A DNA stretch of 13,744 nucleotides from the NCBI GenBank assembly GCA_946622925.1, contig CAMOQM010000012.1:1-13744 (forward strand). Reading direction: 5' to 3'. The position numbers were made by a program, and so were the translations under genes. A model generated the notes under the pieces. The model saw nothing but the letters and a program-made list of their open reading frames with translations, did no database searches and had not been told where the DNA came from. This DNA comes from an uncultured Caryophanales bacterium (GTDB taxonomy: Bacteria > Bacillota_I > Bacilli_A > RFN20 > CAG-826). Below, one piece after another: positions 1 to 7,636 of this stretch. Each line of letters starts with the position of its first letter. Positions within the stretch are counted from its first letter, which is position 1.

Positions 1-599
1 GCCTTAAAGAAACGGTTCTCCCCCACTAGCATCAATTGCCTTAGGTATTCCCATCTCCCGGCCGGGGTATCGGGATAGGCGTCGGGAAGATGATAGGAAA
101 TGATCATCTCGGTATCTTTATTGAGTTCGCCGGTTAGCAAATTCGAGTCGAATTCCCCATAAAACATGCCTAGACCTAGGCAAACTAACATCATGAAGAT
201 GACGGTCCAGAACATGATGCGGCAGACTTTGGGGCTATAGTAATGGCCGGTTAAGGCGATGCAAATGGCCCAACCCAAGATGCCGTGCTTAGGCATGATG
301 ACGTTAAGGACGCCGATGGTCAAAACGAAAAGGCCGAGGATGAAATATTTATAACCGGGCTTAGTCAATAGATCAGTCTTTAAGAAAAAGCCGGGGATAC
401 AGATAAGCACCGCCAAAACCGAGATGACGATAACCGTCATTCGGAAGGTGCTCGCGGATAAATCAAACAATTTGAAGATGTAGCCTAATAAAACCAAGAC
501 CATAAGGCCAGCCGTGAAAAGAAGGAGGAACGTCATATGCTTATTGGCATTGAGTTCGTTCTTCGCGTAGGCACTAAGGTGGTCTTGCTTGGACTCCAT
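1..599 (-). CDS. Multi-pass membrane protein, C-terminus beyond window edge
   Basis: An open frame starts with ATG at 599-597 and runs without a stop off the left edge (199 codons visible). The protein begins MESKQDHLSAYAKNELNANK. It then has about five hydrophobic segments, near residues 23-43, 54-73, 83-102, 107-121 and 128-148, followed by a polar stretch with no motif I recognise. The start lies 22 bases after the stop of the STAS gene, with no good Shine-Dalgarno sequence, which suggests translational coupling. Because it follows a STAS-domain gene, one candidate is a membrane-anchored SpoIIE/PP2C-type phosphatase whose catalytic domain would lie outside the window. That is inference from context only; a membrane sensor of another kind fits equally well. 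Confidence 0.75.
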   Translation of the reverse strand, partial: MESKQDHLSAYAKNELNANKHMTFLLLFTAGLMVLVLLGYIFKLFDLSASTFRMTVIVISVLAVLICIPGFFLKTDLLTKPGYKYFILGLFVLTIGVLNVIMPKHGILGWAICIALTGHYYSPKVCRIMFWTVIFMMLVCLGLGMFYGEFDSNLLTGELNKDTEMIISYHLPDAYPDTPAGRWEYLRQLMLVGENRFFK

Positions 600-621
600 G
601 GTTTATAAAGGAATTGAGGGA

Positions 622-915
622 TTAGAGTTTTTCGATTTTCATCAAGTTATTGAAGCCAACCATTTCGAAGACGTCATAGACGCCATCGCTGACTTTGACG
701 ATGGAGGTGTCGTCGCAACGTTGCTTCAACCTAACGATGATCCTAAGTCCGGCCGAGGAAATATAACGGAGGTGTTCCATATCGATGACGATGGAGGACC
801 ATTGGCCCTGCTCCAAAATGCCTTCGATTTCCTTTTCCACCTCTTCGGCGTTATAGGAATTAAGTTCCCCTTCCAAGAAAAGGGTGAGGACTTTGTTTTC
901 TAGGGTGTGTTTCAT
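622..915 (-). CDS. STAS-domain protein, anti-sigma factor antagonist-like (SpoIIAA/RsbV family)
   Basis: This 97-aa protein is about the usual length of a single-domain STAS protein. It shows the expected pattern: an N-terminal strand pair (KVLTLFLEGELNSYNAEEVE), a central strand (SSIVIDMEHL), then YISSAGLRIIV at residues 51-61. That is the loop that carries the regulatory phospho-serine in SpoIIAA and RsbV; here Ser53 or Ser54 would be the candidate. In this family the unphosphorylated form binds an anti-sigma kinase and frees its partner. The ATG has a strong GGAGG site 7 bases upstream and lies 15 bases after the stop of the second ABC transporter gene, so it is probably the next cistron of the export operon. 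No anti-sigma kinase is visible in the window. Confidence 0.88.
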   Translation of the reverse strand: MKHTLENKVLTLFLEGELNSYNAEEVEKEIEGILEQGQWSSIVIDMEHLRYISSAGLRIIVRLKQRCDDTSIVKVSDGVYDVFEMVGFNNLMKIEKL

Positions 916-930
916 CTTTGTTTCCTCCGT

Positions 931-3102
931 TTATTTGTCGAGGCGTTGCCTATCGACGAGTTCCGCGAATTTTCCATTTTGGGCGATTAAGGTCTCATAA
1001 TCGCCGGACTCGATTATTTTACCGCCTTCTAGCATCAAAATGCGATCGGCTTGCTTGATGGTCGATAATCGGTGGGCGATTACGATACGGGTGCAGTTGA
1101 GTTTGGCGATGGATTGCGAGATGGAGTTCTGGGTCTTGTTATCTAGGGCCGAAGTGGCTTCGTCGAAGATTAAGATCTTAGGCTTATGGACGATGGCCCT
1201 AGCGATCATGATACGCTGCTTCTGTCCACCCGAGATTCCGCCTTGGCCTTCGGAGATGACGGTCTTCATCTTCATGGGCATGGCCCGGATGTCATCGGCT
1301 ATATCCGCGATCTCGGCGGCTTTCCACGCCTCCTCTTCCCCTAAATCCGGGGATGAGATGATTATATTGGAGAGGATATCGGCATGGAAGAGCGAACCAT
1401 TCTGCATGACGGTTCCGATATTGCGGCGAAGCGATGAAAGATCGAGTTCTTCCATATCCATCCCATCGTAGAATATCCTTCCGGAAGTAGGCCGCTCAAA
1501 GCCTAGTAACAACCTGACGAACGTCGATTTGCCGCAACCCGTCTGACCGACGATTGCGATATATTCGCCTTCGTGGATATCCAAGGAAAGTTTATCTAAG
1601 ATCAAGGGGCTATTGTCGTTATAGCGGAAGCAGACGCTGTCGAAATGGATTTCCCCTTTCATTCCCTCTAAGACGGCCTTATCTTGGTTATTCTCAGGCT
1701 CGGCAACTAGGATTGGACGGGCCATTTCGTAAAGAGGCTGGACGTTGGCAATGACACCCACCATCTGCCCTAAGGCGGCGAAAGAGGAAGACAAGACGCC
1801 ATAGCTAGTCACGAAGGCCATGTAGTCAGAAGCTTCGATTTGGTTTTTCGAAGCCACGTAATAGATTAAGAGGTTGCCCAACAAGGTGATAAGCAAGGAC
1901 AAAGCCGGGCTAAGCCGCAAAATAAGAGGCGGATTATATTGGACCCTGGCGGCCTTAGAATAGATATTGGCCCACTTAGCGAAGACGCGCTTCTCCGAAC
2001 CGGAAAGACGGATCTTTTGAATGCCGTTGATGATTTCGTAGCTGACGCCATTTTCCTTGGAATTAAGCTCCAATACCTTCTTGGAGTAATTCTTCTGTAA
2101 GACCGCCACTAAGATGGTAAAGCCATTCGAGGCTAGCAAAATTAAGATAACTGGCAAAATCAAAACCGGGGCAAATCCCGCCATCTGGAATAAATAGGCA
2201 ATTGACATGACGGCCGACATCGCCACCGCAAAGACCCCGTTAATCAAAGTCGAAGCCAAAAGGGGAACGGCATTGAAGCGGGCCGAAAGTTCACCGGTGT
2301 TATATTTCTTAAAGAAGGCAGGGGGTAAAGATAAGACGCGCATCATGGTGGCTTCCTTGATGGCCTTATCGCGCCTAATTGAGATACGGGAACTTATAAA
2401 GCCTTGGAAAGCCTTGACTAGCAATAATCCGGTGGCCGCCCCTACTACATAGACGGCAAATAGCAAGAACTGGGGGAGGTCCTGATTCTGGACGATGGGC
2501 CCGGTGATGGTCTTGGTAAGGTAAGGCATCAATAGCCCAATGCCCGCCACGGCAGCGGCCATGATGGCGATAAGGGCGGTATCTAAAGGCCGGGATGATT
2601 TCCTTAAGTAGCCGATATATTCCTTAATCGAAACCTTCCGTCCAGGCAAGGGACGATAGAAGGAATAAGCCTCGGGTTCGAATTTATCGAGAATCTCAGG
2701 ATTAAGTTTGGTACGTTTGCCCGTCCTAGGACTTACATAGTAATAGCCCTTATTCCCCTTTGGGATAAGCGCAACGGGGATATGTCCGGCCTTAGCAAAG
2801 GCTAACAAGGGGGAAGCGGCCGCATTGATGACTTCTAAATTAAACTCAATATTATGGTAGGAGACGTCATGGGGACGGACGGCATAGATGAGTTTTTCCT
2901 TTAAGGAGTTGATATTAGTGGGAATATCCACTTCATGGACGCGGAAGAAATTTAGTATCTGGGTGATGGCGAAATTCTCTTTGGCGGAGTTTTCCGAAAC
3001 CCGGCCATGTTCGCCCACGCCGGCTAAAGAAAGGAAAGAATCTTCGAACGTCTTCTCGTCGAGGGTTTTCCGTTTTTTAACTTGATCTTCGAACCAACCC
3101 AT
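931..3102 (-). CDS. NHLP-type bacteriocin export ABC transporter permease/ATPase (no peptidase domain)
   Basis: A 723-aa half-transporter. Residues 1-160 form a soluble domain without the Cys/His/Asp residues of a C39 peptidase. A six-helix-type membrane region covers about residues 170-460. The ATPase domain has Walker A GQTGCGKST (519-527), a Q-loop at Gln567, signature ISGGQKQR (623-630), Walker B ILIFDEA (643-649) and the switch His677. This layout matches the second ABC protein of NHLM/NHLP export clusters (the TIGR03797 type), which pairs with the peptidase-bearing transporter to export modified peptides. The start codon has AAGGAGG 5 bases upstream, and the gene begins 15 bases after the previous stop, consistent with a shared transcript. 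Family recognition is from architecture and context; no search was run. Confidence 0.9.
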   Translation of the reverse strand: MGWFEDQVKKRKTLDEKTFEDSFLSLAGVGEHGRVSENSAKENFAITQILNFFRVHEVDIPTNINSLKEKLIYAVRPHDVSYHNIEFNLEVINAAASPLLAFAKAGHIPVALIPKGNKGYYYVSPRTGKRTKLNPEILDKFEPEAYSFYRPLPGRKVSIKEYIGYLRKSSRPLDTALIAIMAAAVAGIGLLMPYLTKTITGPIVQNQDLPQFLLFAVYVVGAATGLLLVKAFQGFISSRISIRRDKAIKEATMMRVLSLPPAFFKKYNTGELSARFNAVPLLASTLINGVFAVAMSAVMSIAYLFQMAGFAPVLILPVILILLASNGFTILVAVLQKNYSKKVLELNSKENGVSYEIINGIQKIRLSGSEKRVFAKWANIYSKAARVQYNPPLILRLSPALSLLITLLGNLLIYYVASKNQIEASDYMAFVTSYGVLSSSFAALGQMVGVIANVQPLYEMARPILVAEPENNQDKAVLEGMKGEIHFDSVCFRYNDNSPLILDKLSLDIHEGEYIAIVGQTGCGKSTFVRLLLGFERPTSGRIFYDGMDMEELDLSSLRRNIGTVMQNGSLFHADILSNIIISSPDLGEEEAWKAAEIADIADDIRAMPMKMKTVISEGQGGISGGQKQRIMIARAIVHKPKILIFDEATSALDNKTQNSISQSIAKLNCTRIVIAHRLSTIKQADRILMLEGGKIIESGDYETLIAQNGKFAELVDRQRLDK

Positions 3103-3117
3103 ACTTTCCTCCTTTCC

Positions 3118-5292
3118 CTAATCGTTGCAAACCAATTCGTAATAAGACCCCTTCAAGGCCATTAATTCCTCGTGGGTGCCTCTTTCCACCGCCACGCCTT
3201 TTTCCAAAACAACGATCAAATCGGCATCCCTAATGGTGGATAGACGGTGGGCGATGACGATGGTGGTGATACCCCTATGTTTGATCGACTTAACGACCTC
3301 ATATTCGGTTTTGGCGTCTAAGGCCGAAGTGGCTTCGTCCAAAATGATGATGCTAGGATCGGCCGCTAAAGAACGGGCAATTTCTAGCCTTTGCTTTTCG
3401 CCACCGGAGAAGTTCTTACCACCTTCTAGGACCGGGGCGTTATAACCGCCTTCCCTAGCCATGATCTGCTTATGGATCTTGGCATCATTACAAGCCATGA
3501 TGACTTCATAGTCCTCAATCGACTCGTCCCACATCTTGAGGTTATTGGAAATCGTATCTTCATAAAGGGTGATTTCCTGGTCGACGACGGCGATGGAGGA
3601 AGTGAAAATCTCGTGGTCGATTTCCTCAATCTTCTTGCCGTTGAAGATGATTTCCCCACTCCAAGGGGAATATAGTCCGGAGATTAATTTGGATAAGGTC
3701 GATTTGCCGCTTCCCGTCGAACCGACGATGGCGACTTTCTGGCCTTGCTTAATCTCCAAAGAAAAATTCTCCAAGATGGGTTTATCTAATCTGGAATAAC
3801 CAAAGGTAACGTTCTTAAGGACCAAGTTGCCTTTGATTTTGGAGATGGTGTCGGATTCGATCGAACGCATGACGTTTTCATCAAGAGGATATTCCAAAAC
3901 GTCATCCACCCTTTCCATGGAAGTGCGCATCTCTTGCAGGGTCTGGCCGCTATTGATGATGGTCATGGCCGGGGAAAGGAAGGAGCCTAATAAGGACTGG
4001 AAAGCCAAAATCGAACCAACGGTGAATTCGCCTTTAATCGTGTAATAGACGCCCAGGATCAATACGGCGTAATTGGCAATCATCGAGAAGAAGGCGGGAA
4101 TGGTGCCTAAGGTTTGGTTGACCTTCGCCATCTTGAGCTGGGCGGAAACAACCCCATCTTGGACCTCGGCCCAAGAATCATAATAGGCGGTCTCGGCCCC
4201 ATTGGATTTGATGGTCTCAATCATCTCAATGCCTTTGGAAGTCATGGCCGATAGCTTAGCGGCGTCGCGGCTTTGGACACGCGAGATATTGACCCTGACC
4301 TTGGAGATGTATTGGGACAAGAAAGCGTTGATGACGACAATGGCCACGCCCGCCAAAGTCAAAATCCAACTCTTTTGGATCATAATCACCAAATAGACGA
4401 TGATCATGATGGTGTTAAAGAACAAAGGAGCGAAGACGTTAACCAAGGTTTCGGCGATGGTCGCGTTCTCACTTTGCCTATTCCTTAAGTCGCCAACCAT
4501 ACGTTGGGAGAAGAAATCGATCGGCATCCTAAGGATCCGCCACATATAGGTGGTCGAACCGATAAGGTCCAACTTGCCCCGGACCTTATATTGGTAGAGG
4601 GTTTGGACGATGGTCAAAACAACCTGCAATAACCCGATGCCGGCGAATATGGCGATAAACGGTAACAACCAATCGGGGTTATGCCCGCCTAACAAATAGT
4701 CGACGAAGACCTGGTCAAGGGCGGGGGTGACAATCCCAAACAAATAGAAGACGATGGTGGTGATGGCCAAGAAAACCACTAAGGGGGCGGCCCCTTTTAA
4801 TCTCTTGATGGCAAATTGGGCAACCGATTTCCGCTTGCCACCGGGTTTGAATTCGGGCCCGGGGAGGATTTGCAAACATATGCCGGTAAAGCATTTATCG
4901 AATTCGATGATATCGACCTTCATTAAGCCTTTGGCCGGATCGTTGATGATGGCCTTATGGCCCTTAAATCCGCAAAGGACGACGAAATGTCCGCCGTTCC
5001 AGTGGATGATCATGGGGAAGTTACCCCTTTCCTTTAACTTGGAGATGTTATAGGCATAGCCTTTGGTTTGGAAGCCATATTTTTGGGCAGCCTTAAGGAT
5101 GTTTTTGGCGTTGGCCCCGTTACGGGAAACGCCACAATCGACGCGGAGTTGTTCAAGGGGTACCCATAGCCCATAATAGGCCATGACCATGGCTAAAGAG
5201 GCGGCCCCGCATTCTAGCTCTTCCAGCTGCATTATGATGGGGACGTTAGCGACCCCGGTGGTTTTTGGCTTCTTGATCTTGGGCTCTTTCAT
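3118..5292 (-). CDS. NHLP-type bacteriocin exporter: C39 peptidase-permease-ATPase
   Basis: A 724-aa peptidase-containing ABC transporter. The N-terminal C39 domain has the oxyanion Gln22 and catalytic Cys28 in MQLEELECGAASLAMV, His102 in NGGHFVVL and Asp118 in NDPAKG, so the protease triad is intact. Membrane helices cover about residues 165-450. The ATPase domain has Walker A GSTGSGKST (524-532), Gln572, signature NFSGGEKQR (628-636), Walker B IIILDEATSALD (648-659) and His682. Such proteins cut precursor peptides after a double-glycine motif and export the core. Both precursor genes upstream encode a double-glycine leader. The start codon is only 2 bases after the stop of the HlyD-like gene and has no strong ribosome binding site, suggesting translational coupling. 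It is the TIGR03796-type member of the NHLM/NHLP set. Confidence 0.93.
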   Translation of the reverse strand: MKEPKIKKPKTTGVANVPIIMQLEELECGAASLAMVMAYYGLWVPLEQLRVDCGVSRNGANAKNILKAAQKYGFQTKGYAYNISKLKERGNFPMIIHWNGGHFVVLCGFKGHKAIINDPAKGLMKVDIIEFDKCFTGICLQILPGPEFKPGGKRKSVAQFAIKRLKGAAPLVVFLAITTIVFYLFGIVTPALDQVFVDYLLGGHNPDWLLPFIAIFAGIGLLQVVLTIVQTLYQYKVRGKLDLIGSTTYMWRILRMPIDFFSQRMVGDLRNRQSENATIAETLVNVFAPLFFNTIMIIVYLVIMIQKSWILTLAGVAIVVINAFLSQYISKVRVNISRVQSRDAAKLSAMTSKGIEMIETIKSNGAETAYYDSWAEVQDGVVSAQLKMAKVNQTLGTIPAFFSMIANYAVLILGVYYTIKGEFTVGSILAFQSLLGSFLSPAMTIINSGQTLQEMRTSMERVDDVLEYPLDENVMRSIESDTISKIKGNLVLKNVTFGYSRLDKPILENFSLEIKQGQKVAIVGSTGSGKSTLSKLISGLYSPWSGEIIFNGKKIEEIDHEIFTSSIAVVDQEITLYEDTISNNLKMWDESIEDYEVIMACNDAKIHKQIMAREGGYNAPVLEGGKNFSGGEKQRLEIARSLAADPSIIILDEATSALDAKTEYEVVKSIKHRGITTIVIAHRLSTIRDADLIVVLEKGVAVERGTHEELMALKGSYYELVCND

Positions 5293-5294
5293 TT

Positions 5295-5690
5295 TTATTT
5301 ACCAAGCAGGAAGTCCAGCGGCCTAATCTCTTTAACGACCACGTAGTAGGTATAGTCTCCGTTTTCAAGTTCAAAGGAGGTGGTTTGGGCGGTATTGGTG
5401 TCTTTAAAGACGGTTAATATCTCGGCTTCTTTGCCGTTGATGGTGACCTTTTGCCCGGCTTTGATGTCTTTGGCATCGCTGGCTTTATAATGCAATGTGG
5501 CGACCCCATCGGTAACGGTGGCCGAGCCGGATAGCTTAGCGGGAATGCGCGTAAACATACCCCAGGCTAGGAAAGCCAAAAGCAAGGCCAAGATACCAAT
5601 CAAAATAACCCAGGTAATGGGAGAAGTGTGTTGCAAGCCTTTGTTTAACTCGTCGGGGCTAGATATCGTCAACGCGCTTTTCTTTTTCAT
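5295..5690 (-). CDS. Very short HlyD-like membrane protein (NHLP export accessory)
   Basis: A 131-aa protein with a short cytoplasmic tail, one membrane helix at about residues 25-46 (ITWVILIGILALLLAFLAWG) and an outer domain of about 85 residues rich in beta strands, including KAGQKVTINGKEAEILTV. HlyD-type adaptors often carry this kind of barrel segment after one helix, but usually run to 300-450 residues with a coiled-coil hairpin; the hairpin is absent here. Position directly before the two NHLP-type ABC genes fits the adaptor slot of these clusters (TIGR03794 type). The gene shows no sign of a frameshift: it has its own start, 42 bases after the previous stop, and ends 2 bases before the next start. 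No clear Shine-Dalgarno precedes it. Confidence 0.72.
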   Translation of the reverse strand: MKKKSALTISSPDELNKGLQHTSPITWVILIGILALLLAFLAWGMFTRIPAKLSGSATVTDGVATLHYKASDAKDIKAGQKVTINGKEAEILTVFKDTNTAQTTSFELENGDYTYYVVVKEIRPLDFLLGK

Positions 5691-5719
5691 GCTATCTCGG
5701 GTAGACGCCCTATTATAGC
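5691..5719 (-). promoter_or_regulatory. Possible -10 box and small hairpin before the HlyD-like gene
   Basis: In the 42-base gap after the radical SAM gene, the minus strand has a perfect TATAAT at 5717-5712, but no convincing -35 hexamer at 16-18 bases. Overlapping it, GCTAT (5719-5715) can pair with ATAGC (5695-5691), with an inner GGG/CCC pair (5710-5708 and 5701-5699). The foot of this weak stem touches the ATG of the HlyD-like gene, which lacks a ribosome binding site. It could be an internal promoter or a translation-modulating stem, or chance. Confidence 0.25.
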
Positions 5720-5732
5720 GTGCGCGTAAAAA

Positions 5733-7136
5733 TTAATCGATATCCAATGGATTGGATAATTCGTGGCCTTCCATGGCTTTTACGGTCTTCTCATACCAGC
5801 CATTTTCGAAGAAGGCGCATTTGGTGATATCTTCGTGATAATAATTGACGTCTTTGGAATAAAGTAAGCCTAGGGCCGGACAACCGCCATTGCAGGCTTT
5901 GAAATAACGGCAATTGGCGCACTTATCGTTTTCTAAAATCATCTTTAGCAAAGGGGCGGTCGCCAAATTGACATAATCGCTATTCTTAACCAATTCCTTC
6001 AAAGGGGTCTTGAAAAGATTGCCTAGACTAATTCCTTTTTCTAGGAAATAGCCTGACATTTGCAGACAAGGCACCACTTCCCCGGAAGAACTGACCGCGA
6101 TCATGCCGCGGTTACCCTTGCACATGGGGATACGGATATTGAATTCATCCTTATTGCAGGCGACGGGCACGAGCTGATAATGGCAATGGCCGTGATGAGG
6201 ATGAATCCGCATGAACTGCCAAATATCCACGTTCATCTCCATGCCGCTATTCGCATATTCTTTAGCAAAAGAAAGCAGCTTCTCGTAATATTCTTCGATC
6301 GGCAAGCTCGATTGAGGGGCGTTTTGTTCCCATCTGGGGGCTTCGGTGGTCCTAATGATCCGCATCTCGACGCAGCCAAGTTCATTAAGCAACTTTGCCG
6401 TTTCCATCATTGAACCTAGGTTCTTGCGGTTAACTTGGACCTGGGCTTTGACCCTAAATCCATTAGCAACGCAAAGTTTGATGGCTTTGATGGTAAGCTC
6501 TTCGGCTTTAGGATGCTGTCTGATCCAATTGTGATAACCAACCCCATCGAAAGATATTTTGATCAATGGGTCGCAACCTATTTCCTTAAAGGTATCGAGC
6601 ATCTTTTGGTTAAGCAAAAGCCCATTGGTGTTTAGCTCGAAAATCATCATGCCACGTTCATAGATGGCCTTAACGATATCTAAGAAGCGACGGTGCACCA
6701 AAGGTTCCCCACCCGTCAAAGTGAAGGCGTGTACCCCAATGCTATTAGCTTGGTCGAGGATATCGCAGATCTGCTCATAGGAAAGCTCGCTATTTAAGGG
6801 AGCGTTGTCCTTGGCGTTGAAGCAATGGAGACAATTGAGGTTACATTTCCCGGTGACCATAAGATTCATCCGCGGGAAATAGAGGTTATCGTACTCGATA
6901 AGGGAGGACCAAGGGTTAGGCTTGTCCCCTTGTTTGCACTCTTCGATTAAACGCTTATCGAGGAGGGTTTTGATGACTTCATCTTTTTTCAAATCATGTT
7001 CCCCATCGCAAAGTAGCAGGGTCGCGAATTCTTCCTTAGAAACGCCAAAAGCACAGTCCACGCCTTTTCGGTAGACCGCGCGTTCGACATACCTCCATTT
7101 TCTAAGGGCTATATCATCCTTTAAACGGTAGTACAT
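5733..7136 (-). CDS. Radical SAM/SPASM peptide maturase with N-terminal recognition-like domain
   Basis: A 467-aa enzyme. Residues 1-70 resemble a PqqD-like RiPP recognition element (small winged-helix fold). The radical SAM core has the 4Fe-4S motif CNLNCLHC (Cys98, Cys102, Cys105) and the SAM-contacting GGEP at 142-145. The C-terminal SPASM domain is complete: Cys339, then GEVVPC (Cys357), then CANCRYFKACNGGC (Cys406, 409, 415, 419), then Cys440, enough to bind two auxiliary clusters. Enzymes of this build modify peptides by forming C-S or C-C links or related changes. It lies 20 bases after the Nif11-type precursor gene and before the exporter genes, so the two small peptides upstream are the likely substrates. 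Each core holds a single Cys in a C-x3-D motif, which points to thioether chemistry (inference). No good ribosome binding site precedes the start. Confidence 0.92.
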   Translation of the reverse strand: MYYRLKDDIALRKWRYVERAVYRKGVDCAFGVSKEEFATLLLCDGEHDLKKDEVIKTLLDKRLIEECKQGDKPNPWSSLIEYDNLYFPRMNLMVTGKCNLNCLHCFNAKDNAPLNSELSYEQICDILDQANSIGVHAFTLTGGEPLVHRRFLDIVKAIYERGMMIFELNTNGLLLNQKMLDTFKEIGCDPLIKISFDGVGYHNWIRQHPKAEELTIKAIKLCVANGFRVKAQVQVNRKNLGSMMETAKLLNELGCVEMRIIRTTEAPRWEQNAPQSSLPIEEYYEKLLSFAKEYANSGMEMNVDIWQFMRIHPHHGHCHYQLVPVACNKDEFNIRIPMCKGNRGMIAVSSSGEVVPCLQMSGYFLEKGISLGNLFKTPLKELVKNSDYVNLATAPLLKMILENDKCANCRYFKACNGGCPALGLLYSKDVNYYHEDITKCAFFENGWYEKTVKAMEGHELSNPLDID

Positions 7137-7156
7137 GAAGGTTAATTAGGCTTTGT

Positions 7157-7387
7157 TTAGCCATTTACAAAGCTTTGTTTTTTATATTCATCAAGGAAGG
7201 TGCTGTCCTTGCTTTTGGGGTCCTGAGTGTCACAATTGCCACCACTTACCGCATCGAGTTGTTCTTCGGTAAGTTCGACCCCTTCGTCTTTGGCAAGTTG
7301 GAGGAGATCATTGACGTCCCCGCATTCCTTAACCATCACGATTTGGCTTTCGGTTAAGCCCTTTAGTAATTCTTGTTTCGCGTTCAT
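7157..7387 (-). CDS. RiPP precursor peptide with Nif11-like leader
   Basis: A 76-aa peptide. Residues 1-50 match the Nif11-like leader type: a helical N-terminus (KQELLKGLTESQIVMVKECG) and ELTEEQLDAVSGG ending at Gly49-Gly50. Relative to cleavage after Gly50, Val sits at -4, Leu at -7 and Leu at -12, as expected for a C39 peptidase substrate. The predicted core (51-76) is 26 residues, polar, with one Cys at 52 in CDTQD (Cys52 to Asp56, a C-x3-D motif) and a later FLDEY. A strong AAGGAG site lies 7 bases before the ATG. It starts 17 bases after the 53-aa precursor gene and ends 20 bases before the SPASM enzyme. The mature product and its activity are unknown. Confidence 0.9.
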   Translation of the reverse strand: MNAKQELLKGLTESQIVMVKECGDVNDLLQLAKDEGVELTEEQLDAVSGGNCDTQDPKSKDSTFLDEYKKQSFVNG

Positions 7388-7404
7388 GTTGTTTCTCCTT
7401 GGTT

Positions 7405-7566
7405 TTATTCTTCGTTTAAGTATAGTTTATCAAGATCGGCGCAAGCATCGATCTTCCGGTGCGTTATAGGTCCTCCTCCTCCGCCAATGGTGGAAAGTTC
7501 TTCCTCGTTTAGTTCTTTTCTGGCGGCTTTGGAATCGACCTTTTGAAGTTTCTCTTTCTTTCCCAT
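7405..7566 (-). CDS. Second RiPP precursor peptide (53 aa), easily missed
   Basis: The frame starts with ATG at 7566-7564, ends with TAA at 7407-7405 and encodes 53 residues. It begins MGKKEKLQKVDSKAARKELN and continues EEELSTI followed by five Gly (28-32). If cut after Gly30, Ile27 is at -4, Leu24 at -7, Glu23 at -8 and Leu19 at -12, the classical double-glycine leader spacing. The core would be about 23 residues, with His36 and one Cys at 42 in CADLD (Cys42 to Asp46, again C-x3-D), then LDKLY. The leader is not of the Nif11 type, so the two precursors differ in leader but share the core motif. No Shine-Dalgarno is visible; a TAG stop 27-30 bases upstream rules out extending the frame, so the ATG is the only Met start. 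It is the first gene after a candidate promoter. Confidence 0.8.
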   Translation of the reverse strand: MGKKEKLQKVDSKAARKELNEEELSTIGGGGGPITHRKIDACADLDKLYLNEE

Positions 7567-7595
7567 TGGTGGTACTGCTTTGCTTTTGCTGCCCT

Positions 7596-7629
7596 ATCTT
7601 AACATGGGCTTTGTCACAGATTTGCCACA
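7596..7629 (-). promoter_or_regulatory. Candidate promoter of the RiPP operon with tandem 7-bp repeats
   Basis: Read on the minus strand, 7629-7612 is TGTGGCA-AATC-TGTGACA, two direct repeats with an 11-bp period. Ten bases further on is TAAGAT (7601-7596), a -10-like box preceded by TGT, giving an extended -10. No good -35 box is seen, as in activator-dependent promoters. Start of transcription would be near 7589, leaving a leader of about 22 bases before the 53-aa precursor. The same layout occurs before the 563-aa gene. Confidence 0.5.
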
Positions 7630-7636
7630 CTCGGGA

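Noticed and set aside
589..903. A 104-aa open frame on the plus strand
   Set aside because: It is antisense to the STAS gene, which has a clear domain and a strong ribosome binding site; the plus-strand product has no recognisable features.
7228..7234. A further TGTGACA on the minus strand
   Set aside because: It encodes Cys-Asp inside the Nif11-type precursor, has no tandem partner at 11 bp and no -10 box ten bases on. A 7-mer is expected once or twice by chance in this window.
7430..7630. A 66-aa minus-strand frame rich in Arg and Thr
   Set aside because: It overlaps the 53-aa precursor in another frame, lacks a ribosome binding site, and its Arg-rich sequence looks like an out-of-frame reading of the Gly-rich leader.
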